DNA from: an uncultured Eubacteriales bacterium
GTDB lineage: Bacteria > Bacillota > Clostridia > Christensenellales > Aristaeellaceae
Assembly (NCBI GenBank): GCA_902793605.1
Contig: CADBEB010000022.1
Span: forward strand, 1 to 60,694
Reading direction: 5' to 3'
Length of the DNA: 60,694 nucleotides
The first letter of the stretch is position 1, and the number at the start of each line of letters is the position of its first letter. Below the pieces are notes generated by a model. The model was given only the letters and a program-made list of their open reading frames with translations, was not told the origin of the DNA and did no database searches. The translations under genes were made by a program, and so were the position numbers. Positions 1 through 8,359 of the stretch are shown here, in pieces.

Positions 1-120
1 ACTGTCTGTAGCCGTGCCTCTTCTGTTGGAATCCCCACCGCTCCGGACGCAAAAAAAGTCCGAGAAATCAACGATTTACTACTTGACATTATAGGGAGGG
101 CGCAGCATTGGATGCATTGA
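1..120 (+). CDS. 3' end of an unidentified gene (partial)
   Basis: A reading frame is open from the window edge to a TGA at 118-120, giving 39 residues that end in ...AQHWMH. The stretch DAKKVREINDLLLDIIGRAQ looks like an amphipathic helix. It overlaps the start of the EAL gene by 13 bases, as co-transcribed genes often do. I do not recognise the family, and the frame could be open by chance because only 120 bases are visible. Confidence 0.4.
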   Translation, partial: TVCSRASSVGIPTAPDAKKVREINDLLLDIIGRAQHWMH

Positions 121-1511
121 TCAGCAGGCATTTTATTGCACTGTTTATGATTTTGCTGTTTTCCATACGTCTCCTTTCTGAACAGTCCAAAGAAAACAGC
201 GAACTGCGTTATTTCTGGCTTACAGTGATCTGCTGTTTTTTTCTGATCGTGGAAGATCAGCTGGAAAACTTTTCAAGTAAGGATCCTGATCTTCGGTTTC
301 TGAGAACATTTTTATCTGTTGCAGGATACATTCTCAGATCAACCGCCAGCGTTGGATTGGTTCTTGCTGTCATCAACCCGGAATACAACAATAAAAAAGT
401 CTGGATACCCAACATTGTGAATATCCTGGTCTGCTGCACTGCTTTTTTCTCAGATATCGTTTTTGGCTTTGATGCAGACTACCGGTTTTATCGGGGACCA
501 CTGGGATATGTACCTTTCGTTATCCCTGTCCTGTATCTTGCAATGATCCTCTGGATTACATTCAGGAAATATAACCGGTACAACGGACGATACAGCCGCC
601 TTCTCTTGTCGGCCTGCGCTGCCTTCTGTCTGCTGTCCGCCATGCTGGACGCCCTGTATGGCGGTGTTCGTCTGCATGACGCGATCATTATCAGCAGTAT
701 CTTCTTCTTTACGTTTCTTCAGTCTTACAGCCAGAAACAGCGGGAAGCGGAAAAAAAGCGGAAGTACCTTCTGGAAAACATCGACAGGGCAACGGCAGAA
801 GGCTGGATTCAGGTTTACTATCAGCCGATCGTTTACAGTGACAGCAGGAAGATCTGTGACGAAGAGGCTCTGGCCAGATGGATTGATCCGGTGGAAGGCT
901 TTTTATCGCCGGCCGATTTCATCTCTGAGTTGGAGGATGCCCGCCTGATCTACAAGCTGGATCTGTATGTGCTTGAACAAGTGCTGAAAAAAATCCGGAG
1001 CAGAATGAGCGCGAAAGAGGAAATTGTTCCGCAATCTATCAACCTTTCCCGCTCGGACTTTGAAACCTGTGACATAGTGGAAGAAATCAGGAAACGCGTA
1101 GATGACGCCGGGGTTGAGCGTAATATGATTTCTGTAGAAATCACAGAAGGGATCATCGGAGAAAACTTTGACTATATGAAGGAACAGATCTACCGTTTTC
1201 AGGACCTTGGCTTTAAAGTGTGGATGGATGACTTCGGTAGCGGGTATTCCTCGCTCAACGTACTTCACAGCATCTCTTTTGATCTGATCAAATTCGATCA
1301 AAATTTTACAAAAAAACTGCTCGAAGAGGAACGCGGCAGGATTATTATGAAAGACATGATGAAAATGGCGGAGAGCCTTCAGGTGGATACGATCTGCGAA
1401 GGCGTGGAAACAAAAGAACAAGCGCTTTTCCTGAGGGAAATCGGATGCTCAAAGCAACAAGGTTACTACTATGGCAAGCCCTGTCCCTTGGAAACCCGGA
1501 AGACAGAGTGA
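108..1511 (+). CDS. Membrane EAL-domain c-di-GMP phosphodiesterase
   Basis: This protein should degrade the second messenger c-di-GMP at the inner face of the membrane. The first ~210 of 467 residues hold about six or seven hydrophobic segments, and residues ~215-465 form an EAL domain. Visible signature elements are EEALARW (~residue 250), the asparagine of NLSRSDF, the VEITEG glutamate, the MDDFGSGYSSL metal-binding DDF, KFDQNF and EGVETKEQ, so the domain looks catalytically intact. Its membrane part resembles that of the GGDEF protein at 12333 (shared RGPLGYxP segment), suggesting a matched synthase/hydrolase pair. The start is TTG at 108, seven bases after AGGGAGGG. No GGDEF domain is fused to it. 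Confidence 0.93.
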   Translation: MDALISRHFIALFMILLFSIRLLSEQSKENSELRYFWLTVICCFFLIVEDQLENFSSKDPDLRFLRTFLSVAGYILRSTASVGLVLAVINPEYNNKKVWIPNIVNILVCCTAFFSDIVFGFDADYRFYRGPLGYVPFVIPVLYLAMILWITFRKYNRYNGRYSRLLLSACAAFCLLSAMLDALYGGVRLHDAIIISSIFFFTFLQSYSQKQREAEKKRKYLLENIDRATAEGWIQVYYQPIVYSDSRKICDEEALARWIDPVEGFLSPADFISELEDARLIYKLDLYVLEQVLKKIRSRMSAKEEIVPQSINLSRSDFETCDIVEEIRKRVDDAGVERNMISVEITEGIIGENFDYMKEQIYRFQDLGFKVWMDDFGSGYSSLNVLHSISFDLIKFDQNFTKKLLEEERGRIIMKDMMKMAESLQVDTICEGVETKEQALFLREIGCSKQQGYYYGKPCPLETRKTE

Positions 1512-1652
1512 AATGAAACAGCATTGATTTGAGCTTTGAAAATAAATATGGTTGCCGCACTTGAGGGAAGACGGCGTTCGTAGCGATAAATCATTGCAGA
1601 ATCAAAGCGTTGACGGACATATCTTATCAGGATCGAAGGAGTATACAGGCCG

Positions 1653-3098
1653 GTGAAGAAGACATACATCACAACGATGCCGGATCATATCGGGGCATTT
1701 CTGAAGGCAAGCGAATGCTTTGCTTCGCTGGGGGTTAATATTACCCGTGTAAGCTATAACAAAGCCATCGACTCCCACACGCTGTTCATCGATGCGGAAG
1801 GTGACAGGGATCAGCTGGAAAAAGCGGACAGGGAACTGAAAGAGATCGGATACCTGCCGACCGACAAAAATGAAAACAGTATTGTCCTGCTGGAGTTTAT
1901 GCTCAGGGATAAGCCCGGCAGTGTAACGGAAGTGCTGAAACTGATCGACCGGTTTCGGCTGAATATTTCGTATATCAGTTCCCAGGAAAACGGGTCGGCA
2001 TATCAGGCTTTTAAAATGGGCCTGTTCATGGAAAACGAGAACGTCCTGAAGAACTTCCTCCGGGAGGCCCAGGAACTTTGCCCCGTGCGGGTGCTCGACT
2101 ATAATCACTCTGAAAGGGTGTTTGATAACACTATTTTCTATCAGTCGTTCGTTTCCGGGCTGATGCAGCTGACGAACCTGCCGGAGGAGAAGCGGGATGA
2201 TCTGCTGGTCAACTCCAACCTGGTGATGCAACTGCTGGACGAAAACGGTCTTTCACCTTTCAAGACTTTCGAAAGTATCAGCCGCTTCGCGGAATTGCTT
2301 TCCGTTTGCCGCGGAGAGGCTTTCCTTCCGCGAATATCCAGGCATCAGATCACAGAAAACACAGAGATTATCCTGATTGAACCGCCCTGCGGCAGCAATA
2401 CAGCGATCCTGCGAAGCAACGGGGAAACGCTGTTTATTGACAGCGGGTATGCACTGTATCAGCAGGAGATGCTGAAACTGTTCCGCAGCCTGGTTCCTGA
2501 CTACGATCGGATCAGCAAACGGATTTTTATTACGCACGCGGATGTGGATCATTGCGGGCTCCTGCCGCTGTTTGATGAAATCCTGACCAGCAGGAAAACG
2601 AAGGATTGCCTGGAACTGGAATACAACGGAAAAAACGGATACCGCGAACAGAACCCGCTTCACAGGCCTTACATCAGTATCTGCAAGGCGCTGACCTTCT
2701 ATTGTCCGCCGGAACCGGAAAAGGTCAAAGTCCTTTGGGATACGCCGTTCGAGCAGGAAGAACCGCTGGAGCAGATGGGATTTTTTGATTTCGGAGAGAT
2801 GCACTTTGAAGTGTACCAGGGCAAGGGCGGCCACCTGCCCGGGGAAACCGTCCTGATCGATTATGAGCATCATGTGGCCTTTACGGGCGATATCTATGTC
2901 AACATGCATGGAATGACCCGGGAACAGGCGGCTTATAACCAGTATGCGCCGGTACTGATGACTTCCGTGGATACAGATCCAGATCTGTGTGCGGCGGAAC
3001 GCAAGGCTGTTCTGCAGCGCCTCGGGGCCGGAAACTGGAAAATCATCGGTGCGCACGGCATGATCAAGGAATACAGCCTCTGCGTTGAGCAGGGCTGA
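1653..3098 (+). CDS. ACT-domain / metallo-beta-lactamase-fold fusion protein
   Basis: The 481-residue protein starts at GTG 1653. Residues ~1-145 look like two tandem ACT domains (an ITTMPDHIGAF opening and a second LRDKPGSVTEVL opening); such domains usually sense amino acids. Residues ~230-480 form a metallo-hydrolase domain with THADVDHCG (~residue 293), LPGETVLID, TGDIYVN and a late GAHGM histidine. The metal motif reads H-A-D-V-D-H, not the usual H-x-H-x-D-H, so metal ligation differs from the textbook form. Substrate is unknown. A plausible reading is an amino-acid-controlled hydrolase, but that is inference. It stands between the EAL gene and the MATE pump with no obvious shared operon. 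Confidence 0.8.
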   Translation: MKKTYITTMPDHIGAFLKASECFASLGVNITRVSYNKAIDSHTLFIDAEGDRDQLEKADRELKEIGYLPTDKNENSIVLLEFMLRDKPGSVTEVLKLIDRFRLNISYISSQENGSAYQAFKMGLFMENENVLKNFLREAQELCPVRVLDYNHSERVFDNTIFYQSFVSGLMQLTNLPEEKRDDLLVNSNLVMQLLDENGLSPFKTFESISRFAELLSVCRGEAFLPRISRHQITENTEIILIEPPCGSNTAILRSNGETLFIDSGYALYQQEMLKLFRSLVPDYDRISKRIFITHADVDHCGLLPLFDEILTSRKTKDCLELEYNGKNGYREQNPLHRPYISICKALTFYCPPEPEKVKVLWDTPFEQEEPLEQMGFFDFGEMHFEVYQGKGGHLPGETVLIDYEHHVAFTGDIYVNMHGMTREQAAYNQYAPVLMTSVDTDPDLCAAERKAVLQRLGAGNWKIIGAHGMIKEYSLCVEQG

Positions 3099-3114
3099 CA
3101 CGGGAGTGGATGCC

Positions 3115-3282
3115 ATGAACATCTGTGCCCGGGACAAAAGCACTGCGGATTATTTACGGCCTGAAAATGAATGCTCAGACGATCAAAGGATTATGCGTGC
3201 CGTATCTGACTGTGCCGGCAGCGTTTTGTATTTTCCCGGAGGGATTTATACAGTTGCCGAAATGCTGCTTATGAGAGGTTAA
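3115..3282 (+). pseudogene. Possible fragment of a pectate-lyase/GH28-type beta-helix protein
   Basis: An ATG at 3115 follows GGGAG and opens a 55-residue frame ending just before the MATE gene. Its second half, DDQRIMRAVSDCAGSVLYFP followed by GG-YTV, resembles the start of pectate-lyase-3/GH28 beta-helix domains (DD...I..A....G..VYFP.GTY). A functional enzyme would need several hundred more residues, so if the resemblance is real this is a remnant. It could also be a chance reading frame in a 190-base gap. Confidence 0.3.
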
Positions 3283-3287
3283 CGACT

Positions 3288-4625
3288 TTGAATCGAACAA
3301 AGGATATGACATCCGGCAATCCGGTGAAGCTGATCCTGGCTTTCGCTCTTCCGATCCTTGCCGGCAATATGCTTCAGCAGTTATACAGCCTGGTCGATTC
3401 GTTGATTATCGGCCGGATTCTGGGCGTGACTGCTCTGACAGCGGTTTCGGCTTCCGGCTGGCTGGACTGGGCTGTTCTTTCTGTCCCCATGGGGTTGGCG
3501 CAGGGCTATTCGATTCACGCGGCGCAGTGCTACGGAGGAAAAAGGTTTTCGGATCTGAAGCGAAGCGTGGCGCAGAGCTATCTGATCTCTGTTGCGGCAA
3601 CGGTTTTCCTTGAGGCGGCAAGCCAGCTTATGCTGCATCCTGTGCTGGTTCTGATGAATTCGCCTGATGAAACGATCTGCATGACGGAGAACTATCTCAG
3701 GATCCTTTACGCCGGCCTTCCGATCGTCATGTGCGTGAATATCTTCAGCGGTTTCCTGCATGCCCTGGGAAACAGCAGAATTCCGCTGATCGCCCTGGCA
3801 TGCGCCACAACCGTCAACATTGTGCTTGACTGGTGGTTTGTCGGCTCGCTCGGGATGGGAACAAACGGCGGCGCTTTTGCAACCGTGATCGCCCAGACTG
3901 TCTCCGCTGCCATCTGCTTCTCGGCGGTGGTGAGGATTCCGGAACTGAAACCCGGAATGGCGGATTACCGACCGGACAGGAAAGTCATCCGGAAACTGGT
4001 GCGGCTCGGATTCCCGATCGCCTTCCAGAACCTGATTATTTCGCTGGGCGGCCTGGTCCTGCAAGGCGTGGTGAACGCGTTTGGCTTTATCTTCATGGCC
4101 GGCTATAACGCCGCCGGCCGGTTCCAGGGCCTGATCGAGATTGCGGGTACTGCGCTGGGCAGCGCCGCGGGTACGTTTACCGGCCAGAACTACGGAGCGG
4201 GGAAGATGGATCGTGTAAAAGGCGGCTTGCGGAAGTCGGCCCAGATCGGTTTTCTGATCGCCGTTTCCATCGGCCTGATCATGGTGTGCTTCGGAAAACC
4301 GCTTCTGTCCCTGTTTATCCGTGAAGAGGCCGGCATCTCCGATCAGGTCATAGCGTTCGGCTATGATTTCCTGAAAGTCATGGCTGCGGGTCTGCCGATG
4401 CTCTATCTGCTGTTTATCTACCGGACCACCCTGCAGGGGCTGGGGGATACGGTGATCCCGATGATCTCCGGTTTTGTGGAACTGGCGCTGCGCATTGGCT
4501 CGGCCTTGCTGCTTCCGGTCATCATCGGTTACTGGGGCGTTTATCTGGCGGAAGCGACCGCCTGGATCAGCGCGGGCATTTTTCTGATGATCGGGTATTA
4601 TCGCAGAATAAAGAAAATAGAATAA
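3288..4625 (+). CDS. MATE-family multidrug/metabolite efflux pump
   Basis: This 445-residue integral membrane protein has the length and roughly twelve hydrophobic helices of the MATE family. These export organic cations or metabolites using Na+ or H+ gradients. The N-terminus (GNPVKLILAFALPILAGNML, then LYSLVDSLIIGRILG) is the family's typical opening, and the second half repeats the pattern from ~residue 235 (RLGFPIAFQNLI). The start is TTG 3288 after GAGAGG; ATG 3306 is an alternative. It converges on the nucleosidase gene at 4696. Substrate cannot be read from sequence. Confidence 0.92.
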   Translation: MNRTKDMTSGNPVKLILAFALPILAGNMLQQLYSLVDSLIIGRILGVTALTAVSASGWLDWAVLSVPMGLAQGYSIHAAQCYGGKRFSDLKRSVAQSYLISVAATVFLEAASQLMLHPVLVLMNSPDETICMTENYLRILYAGLPIVMCVNIFSGFLHALGNSRIPLIALACATTVNIVLDWWFVGSLGMGTNGGAFATVIAQTVSAAICFSAVVRIPELKPGMADYRPDRKVIRKLVRLGFPIAFQNLIISLGGLVLQGVVNAFGFIFMAGYNAAGRFQGLIEIAGTALGSAAGTFTGQNYGAGKMDRVKGGLRKSAQIGFLIAVSIGLIMVCFGKPLLSLFIREEAGISDQVIAFGYDFLKVMAAGLPMLYLLFIYRTTLQGLGDTVIPMISGFVELALRIGSALLLPVIIGYWGVYLAEATAWISAGIFLMIGYYRRIKKIE

Positions 4626-4662
4626 GGGCCTGCCGCCAAACCTTTCAGTCCGGCAGCGGCCC
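4626..4662. terminator. Stem between convergent genes, possible weak terminator
   Basis: GGGCC-TGCCG (4626-4635) can pair with CGGCA..GGCCC (4651-4662) across a two-base bulge. It lies directly after the MATE stop and before the convergent nucleosidase gene. No T-run follows, so factor-independent termination is doubtful. Confidence 0.35.
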
Positions 4663-4695
4663 TGCAATATGCCGGTATATATGACAGATGCCGGT

Positions 4696-5499
4696 TTATG
4701 CGGCAGGCCGTTGCTCATCCCGCATCAGCTCCAGCATCTTCAGTACAATCCTGCAGGAGTTGTCGGACGCGGTATCCACCATGGCGCCATAAGTGGAAAC
4801 AGCGAGGCCGTCCGCTTTGTCGGACATCGTGCGCAGTACAACATAGGGAACGCCGTACTGCTCGCAGACCGCGGCGACAGAAGCACCTTCCATCTCACAG
4901 GCCAGCGCATTGAAATCCGACTGCAGATGCTTCACGTACTGCTCTGAAGCGACAAACTGGTCCCCGGTGGCGATGACGCCCTGAAACACATGGTCTTCGC
5001 CGACTGTATCGACAGCGGCTTCCAATGCGAGAGCGATCAGATTTTTGTCACAGGCGAACCAGCCTCCTATGTCATCGGAGCCGTCAAACCACTCGAAGCC
5101 GTCATTCGAAAGCTTACCCAGATCATGCTGCACCAGACCCGTACCGACGACGATGTCCAGAACCTTTGTCTCATCCCCGACACCGCCTGCGACCCCTGTG
5201 AAGATCACTTCGGAGATGTCATACCGGTTCAGGAGCGTCGCTGTGCCGGCAGCGGCCAGGACCTTTCCGATACCGGCTTTGACAATGACCACCGGTTTTC
5301 CGCGCAGGGTTCCGACATGAAAGTCCAGACCGCCGACCTGATCCACGCGGTCGATCTCAGCTTCAGAAAGAAGCAGTTTTACTTCACTCTGCATCGCGGA
5401 TATGATGCCGATACGCTGCATGCTGTCTTCTGAAAAAGCAGGACAGGCAAGCATGCAGAGGACTGTGACCATGATCAGGAAAGAGCAAATACGCCGCAT
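4696..5499 (-). CDS. mtnN: Exported 5'-methylthioadenosine/S-adenosylhomocysteine nucleosidase
   Basis: The enzyme cleaves adenine from MTA and SAH in the methionine/SAM salvage pathway. After residue ~30 the protein follows the MTAN fold: GIISAMQSEV with the catalytic glutamate, FTGVAGGV, the substrate-binding CEMEGAS glutamate, and RTMSDKAD with the general-acid aspartate. It is 267 residues where cytosolic forms have ~230. The extra N-terminus is a clear signal peptide (MRR, hydrophobic core, CPAFSED cleavage region), so it should act outside the membrane. The start is ATG 5499 behind AAAGAGGTG. It is monocistronic and convergent with the MATE gene. The enzyme identity is firm; the external location is inferred from the signal peptide. 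Confidence 0.92.
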   Translation of the reverse strand: MRRICSFLIMVTVLCMLACPAFSEDSMQRIGIISAMQSEVKLLLSEAEIDRVDQVGGLDFHVGTLRGKPVVIVKAGIGKVLAAAGTATLLNRYDISEVIFTGVAGGVGDETKVLDIVVGTGLVQHDLGKLSNDGFEWFDGSDDIGGWFACDKNLIALALEAAVDTVGEDHVFQGVIATGDQFVASEQYVKHLQSDFNALACEMEGASVAAVCEQYGVPYVVLRTMSDKADGLAVSTYGAMVDTASDNSCRIVLKMLELMRDEQRPAA

Positions 5500-5769
5500 C
5501 TGTCATCACCTCTTTGTTAATTTCCATTGCATCAAAAGCTCAAGGAAATGATTCGACGCCGGAGAGGGGAAATCCTGTATGCGGATTCATATTGGCAGCG
5601 CGGCACAGAACCGGGAGACGAACCGGGACAGATTTTTTCGCTCCGTCCCTCCGTTTCACCTGTACGGCGATGCAGATGAATGTGAACCGGCCGATACCTC
5701 CGAAAGAGGTTCTTTACATCCGGGTGAAACAAAAAAACTCAGTCGGACTAAACCCTGTTCCGGAATTTA

Positions 5770-5798
5770 TTGCCCGATGGGCGGGTTTGGGGTATGAT
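5770..5798 (+). promoter_or_regulatory. Sigma-A-type promoter for the lipoprotein gene
   Basis: TTGCCC (5770-5775), a 17-base spacer ending TTTGGGG, and TATGAT (5793-5798) stand about 35 bases before ATG 5834. Nearly the same arrangement, TTGCCC-17-TATGAT with TTTGGGG before the -10, recurs at 11516-11544. Confidence 0.65.
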
Positions 5799-5833
5799 GG
5801 GGGAGATTGAAGCAGGAAGGCGGGGGATTTGAA

Positions 5834-6472
5834 ATGAGGAAACTGCCTGCATTAGCTGTTCTGCTGGCTGTTCTTGTGTGCATGACGGCGACAGGCTGCG
5901 CAGAGAGTCCGGATTTCTATGACATCGGGCTTGAGGTCGTCGGGGTCATGGATGAGATGGTTCAGAGCAGGGACTATCTCAATCTGTTCCTGCAAAATGA
6001 GAACGCCCTGAATCTGATCGATACCGAGTTCAATACCGGGGATTATGACAAGCCGGTTTCGGTATATCGTCTCGTACAGACGGATCCGGAGAAATGGCTG
6101 ATGGCGCAGCTGAAGGATGAAGAACGGGATATTCTGGAGGCCCTTTCTCCTGTGCTTCAGGAACAGATCCGGATCCGGGTGAAAGGCATCAGTCTGCTGA
6201 CTAATCAGATCAACGCCAGGCGAGGGGCGGAAACGCTGTCTGTTTCCGCTGCACTTCAGGCACTGCTGGACAAACCGGAACTGGAGACAGAAGAGCCGGA
6301 GTATTACCTGTTCGTGTTCAAAAAGGGAGTGCCTGTGCTGGTCACCTTCAGCTGGCATCATGTCGGCGCCATGTTCTGCGTGCTTGAGAGCGCAGAAACC
6401 GAATCTGCGGAATCTCTTCAGGAATGCATGAAAGCCTTCGGCCTGGAAGTCATTCCGGTCGATATTCCCTGA
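5834..6472 (+). CDS. Putative lipoprotein of unknown function
   Basis: The 212-residue protein begins at ATG 5834, preceded by a purine-rich GGGGGA. It has a lipoprotein-type signal: basic MRK, a hydrophobic core, then TATGC, so the cysteine at ~residue 22 is probably lipidated and anchors the mature protein outside the membrane. The rest is soluble and acidic. It has a helical middle region rich in leucine and glutamate, and the C-terminal ~50 residues look like beta strands. I recognise no family. It has its own promoter just upstream and may be co-transcribed with the HD gene 27 bases downstream. Confidence 0.7.
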   Translation: MRKLPALAVLLAVLVCMTATGCAESPDFYDIGLEVVGVMDEMVQSRDYLNLFLQNENALNLIDTEFNTGDYDKPVSVYRLVQTDPEKWLMAQLKDEERDILEALSPVLQEQIRIRVKGISLLTNQINARRGAETLSVSAALQALLDKPELETEEPEYYLFVFKKGVPVLVTFSWHHVGAMFCVLESAETESAESLQECMKAFGLEVIPVDIP

Positions 6473-6499
6473 TCCGGGGTTTTCGGAAAAAAATAAAGA

Positions 6500-7087
6500 A
6501 TGGAGAAATGTATGGAACTGAACATAGAAGCCCAGAAACAGGAATTCCTGACGATCTGCCGGGCGAGTATTCAGCGGGAGGGTCTGGAGGATCTGCTGGC
6601 CTGGATGAGCAAGGCGGATTTCTTTACCGCGCCGGCGAGTACGAAGTATCACGGGGGATATGCGGGCGGTCTGTGCCAGCATTCCATCGATGTGTATCAG
6701 TATGCGAAGAAACTGCTGTTCCTGATGCCCAAGGCGCCGTCGGAGGAGTCTGTGGCGATTGCCACCCTGTTCCATGACCTGTGCAAGGTGAACCTGTACC
6801 GGGTGGACAAGCGGAACCAGAAGATCAACGGGGAATGGCAGGAAGTACCGTACTATGTGATCGATGAGAAGTTCCACTTCGGCGGACACGGCTCCAAGTC
6901 CGTTTTCCTGGTCCAGCAGTTCATGAAGCTGACGACGGAGGAAGCCGCGGCGATCAACTGCCACATGGGATTCTCGGACGGCAATCCGAACGCGATCCGG
7001 GACGTAGGTAATGCCTACGGTCAGTTCCCGCTTGCGTGGATCACCCATGTGGCGGACGAGGCGGCAACGTTCCTGCTGGAAAGATGA
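6500..7087 (+). CDS. HD-domain phosphohydrolase
   Basis: The 195-residue protein carries the HD superfamily metal ligands in order: QHSIDVYQYA (first His), TLFHDLCKVN (His-Asp pair, ~residue 92-93), HFGGHGSKS, NCHMGF and ITHVADEA (final Asp region). Such enzymes are metal-dependent phosphohydrolases. Stand-alone versions like this one are often of unknown substrate and occur in phages and bacteria. ATG 6500 and ATG 6512 are both possible; the latter sits behind GGAGAA. Its stop overlaps ATG 7084 of a truncated Nudix reading frame. Confidence 0.85.
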   Translation: MEKCMELNIEAQKQEFLTICRASIQREGLEDLLAWMSKADFFTAPASTKYHGGYAGGLCQHSIDVYQYAKKLLFLMPKAPSEESVAIATLFHDLCKVNLYRVDKRNQKINGEWQEVPYYVIDEKFHFGGHGSKSVFLVQQFMKLTTEEAAAINCHMGFSDGNPNAIRDVGNAYGQFPLAWITHVADEAATFLLER

Positions 7088-7155
7088 GAGAACGGTACAA
7101 TATGGAATACTTTGATATCGCAGATAAAGACGGAAAGCCGACAGGTGAGGGGTGA
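7084..7155 (+). pseudogene. 5' stub of a Nudix hydrolase gene
   Basis: ATG 7084 overlaps the HD gene stop (ATGA) and reads 23 codons to TGA 7153-7155. From ATG 7102 it spells MEYFDIADKDGKPTGEG, matching the typical N-terminus of IDI-like Nudix enzymes (compare MEIWDLYDERGQKTGET in the gene at 44836). The Nudix box is absent and the glycerate kinase gene begins at once. It appears to be what remains after a deletion. Confidence 0.5.
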
Positions 7156-7163
7156 TAACGGTC

Positions 7164-8309
7164 ATGAAATTCCTGTTTGCATCCGACTCATTCAAGGGGA
7201 CGCTCTCCAGCCGGCAGACGATTGATCTGCTGACTCAGGCGGCCAGGGATGTCTTTGGAAAGGTATCCTGCACCGGTGTTCCCGTGGCGGACGGCGGAGA
7301 GGGAACCGCGGAGGCGGTTGTCACGGCGGAGCATGGCAGCTGGATGGAAGCTGAGGTTTCGGGTCCCCTGATGGAAAAGGTGACTGCCCGTTACGGAAAG
7401 CTGGATGAAAAACGGGCGGTGATTGAGATGGCGGCCGCCTCGGGTTTGACGCTTGTCCCGATGGAAAAGCAGAATCCCCTGAACACGACCAGCTACGGGA
7501 CAGGCGAACTGATCCGCCATGCGCTGGATCAGGGGTTTACGGATCTTTCGATTGCCATCGGGGGCAGCGCCACCAATGACGGCGGGATGGGGTGTGCCCG
7601 GGCGCTGGGGATCCGATTCCTGGATGCGGAAGGATATGAACTGGAGGGCCGGGGTGAAGATCTGGAAAGGCTGTCCGTGATCGATCTCTCCGGGCTGGAC
7701 CGGAGGATTGCTGCCGCCAGGATCACCGTTATGTGCGATGTGAACAATCCACTCTGCGGCGAACACGGAGCGACCCGGACGTTCGGGGCCCAGAAAGGGG
7801 CAACCCCCGAAATCCGGGACCGGCTGGAAACCGGGATGGTGAACTATCGGGATATCATCCGGAAACAGTTCCATACGGACCCGGACGCCATTCCGGGCGC
7901 AGGCGCCGCAGGCGGCCTGGGTACCGCCCTGACCGTTTTTCTGGGCGGCGAAATGAAGTCCGGTATCGATACGGTCCTCGATCTCATTCACTTTGACCGC
8001 CGCCTGGACGGAATGGATCTGGTGGTGACCGGCGAAGGCTGTACCGATTGGCAGAGCTGTTTCGGAAAGGTCATGCAGGGGATTGGGGAACGCGCAAAAG
8101 CGAAGGGCATTCCCGCAGTAGGCCTCAGCGGCTCGCTCGGACGGGATGCGGCGAAGATTTTTGATCATGGGATCGAAAGCCTAATGACCGCCGTGGATGC
8201 CCCCATGCCCCTGGAGGAAGCTCTCAGCCGGGCGGAAGAGCTTTATTATCTGGGAGCGGTCAGGATGTTCCGTTTTCTGAAGACGGGCATGGCCCTGGCC
8301 GGAAAGTAA
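7164..8309 (+). CDS. Glycerate kinase (GarK/GlxK type)
   Basis: This enzyme phosphorylates D-glycerate with ATP (2-phosphoglycerate in the family members known best), feeding glycerate into lower glycolysis. The 381-residue length is typical. Family landmarks are DSFKGTLSS near the start, PVADGGEGTAEAV, the GGSATNDGGMG loop (~residue 132), GAGAAGGLGTAL and VTGEGCTDWQS with KVMQGIGERAK near the end. ATG 7164 behind GAGGGG is preferred over an in-frame GTG at 7152. No glycerate transporter or reductase is adjacent. Confidence 0.93.
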   Translation: MKFLFASDSFKGTLSSRQTIDLLTQAARDVFGKVSCTGVPVADGGEGTAEAVVTAEHGSWMEAEVSGPLMEKVTARYGKLDEKRAVIEMAAASGLTLVPMEKQNPLNTTSYGTGELIRHALDQGFTDLSIAIGGSATNDGGMGCARALGIRFLDAEGYELEGRGEDLERLSVIDLSGLDRRIAAARITVMCDVNNPLCGEHGATRTFGAQKGATPEIRDRLETGMVNYRDIIRKQFHTDPDAIPGAGAAGGLGTALTVFLGGEMKSGIDTVLDLIHFDRRLDGMDLVVTGEGCTDWQSCFGKVMQGIGERAKAKGIPAVGLSGSLGRDAAKIFDHGIESLMTAVDAPMPLEEALSRAEELYYLGAVRMFRFLKTGMALAGK

Positions 8310-8359
8310 TGGAAGAATCATAAGCGTGGATGGCGATTTGCTGTACTTTACATTGATTA

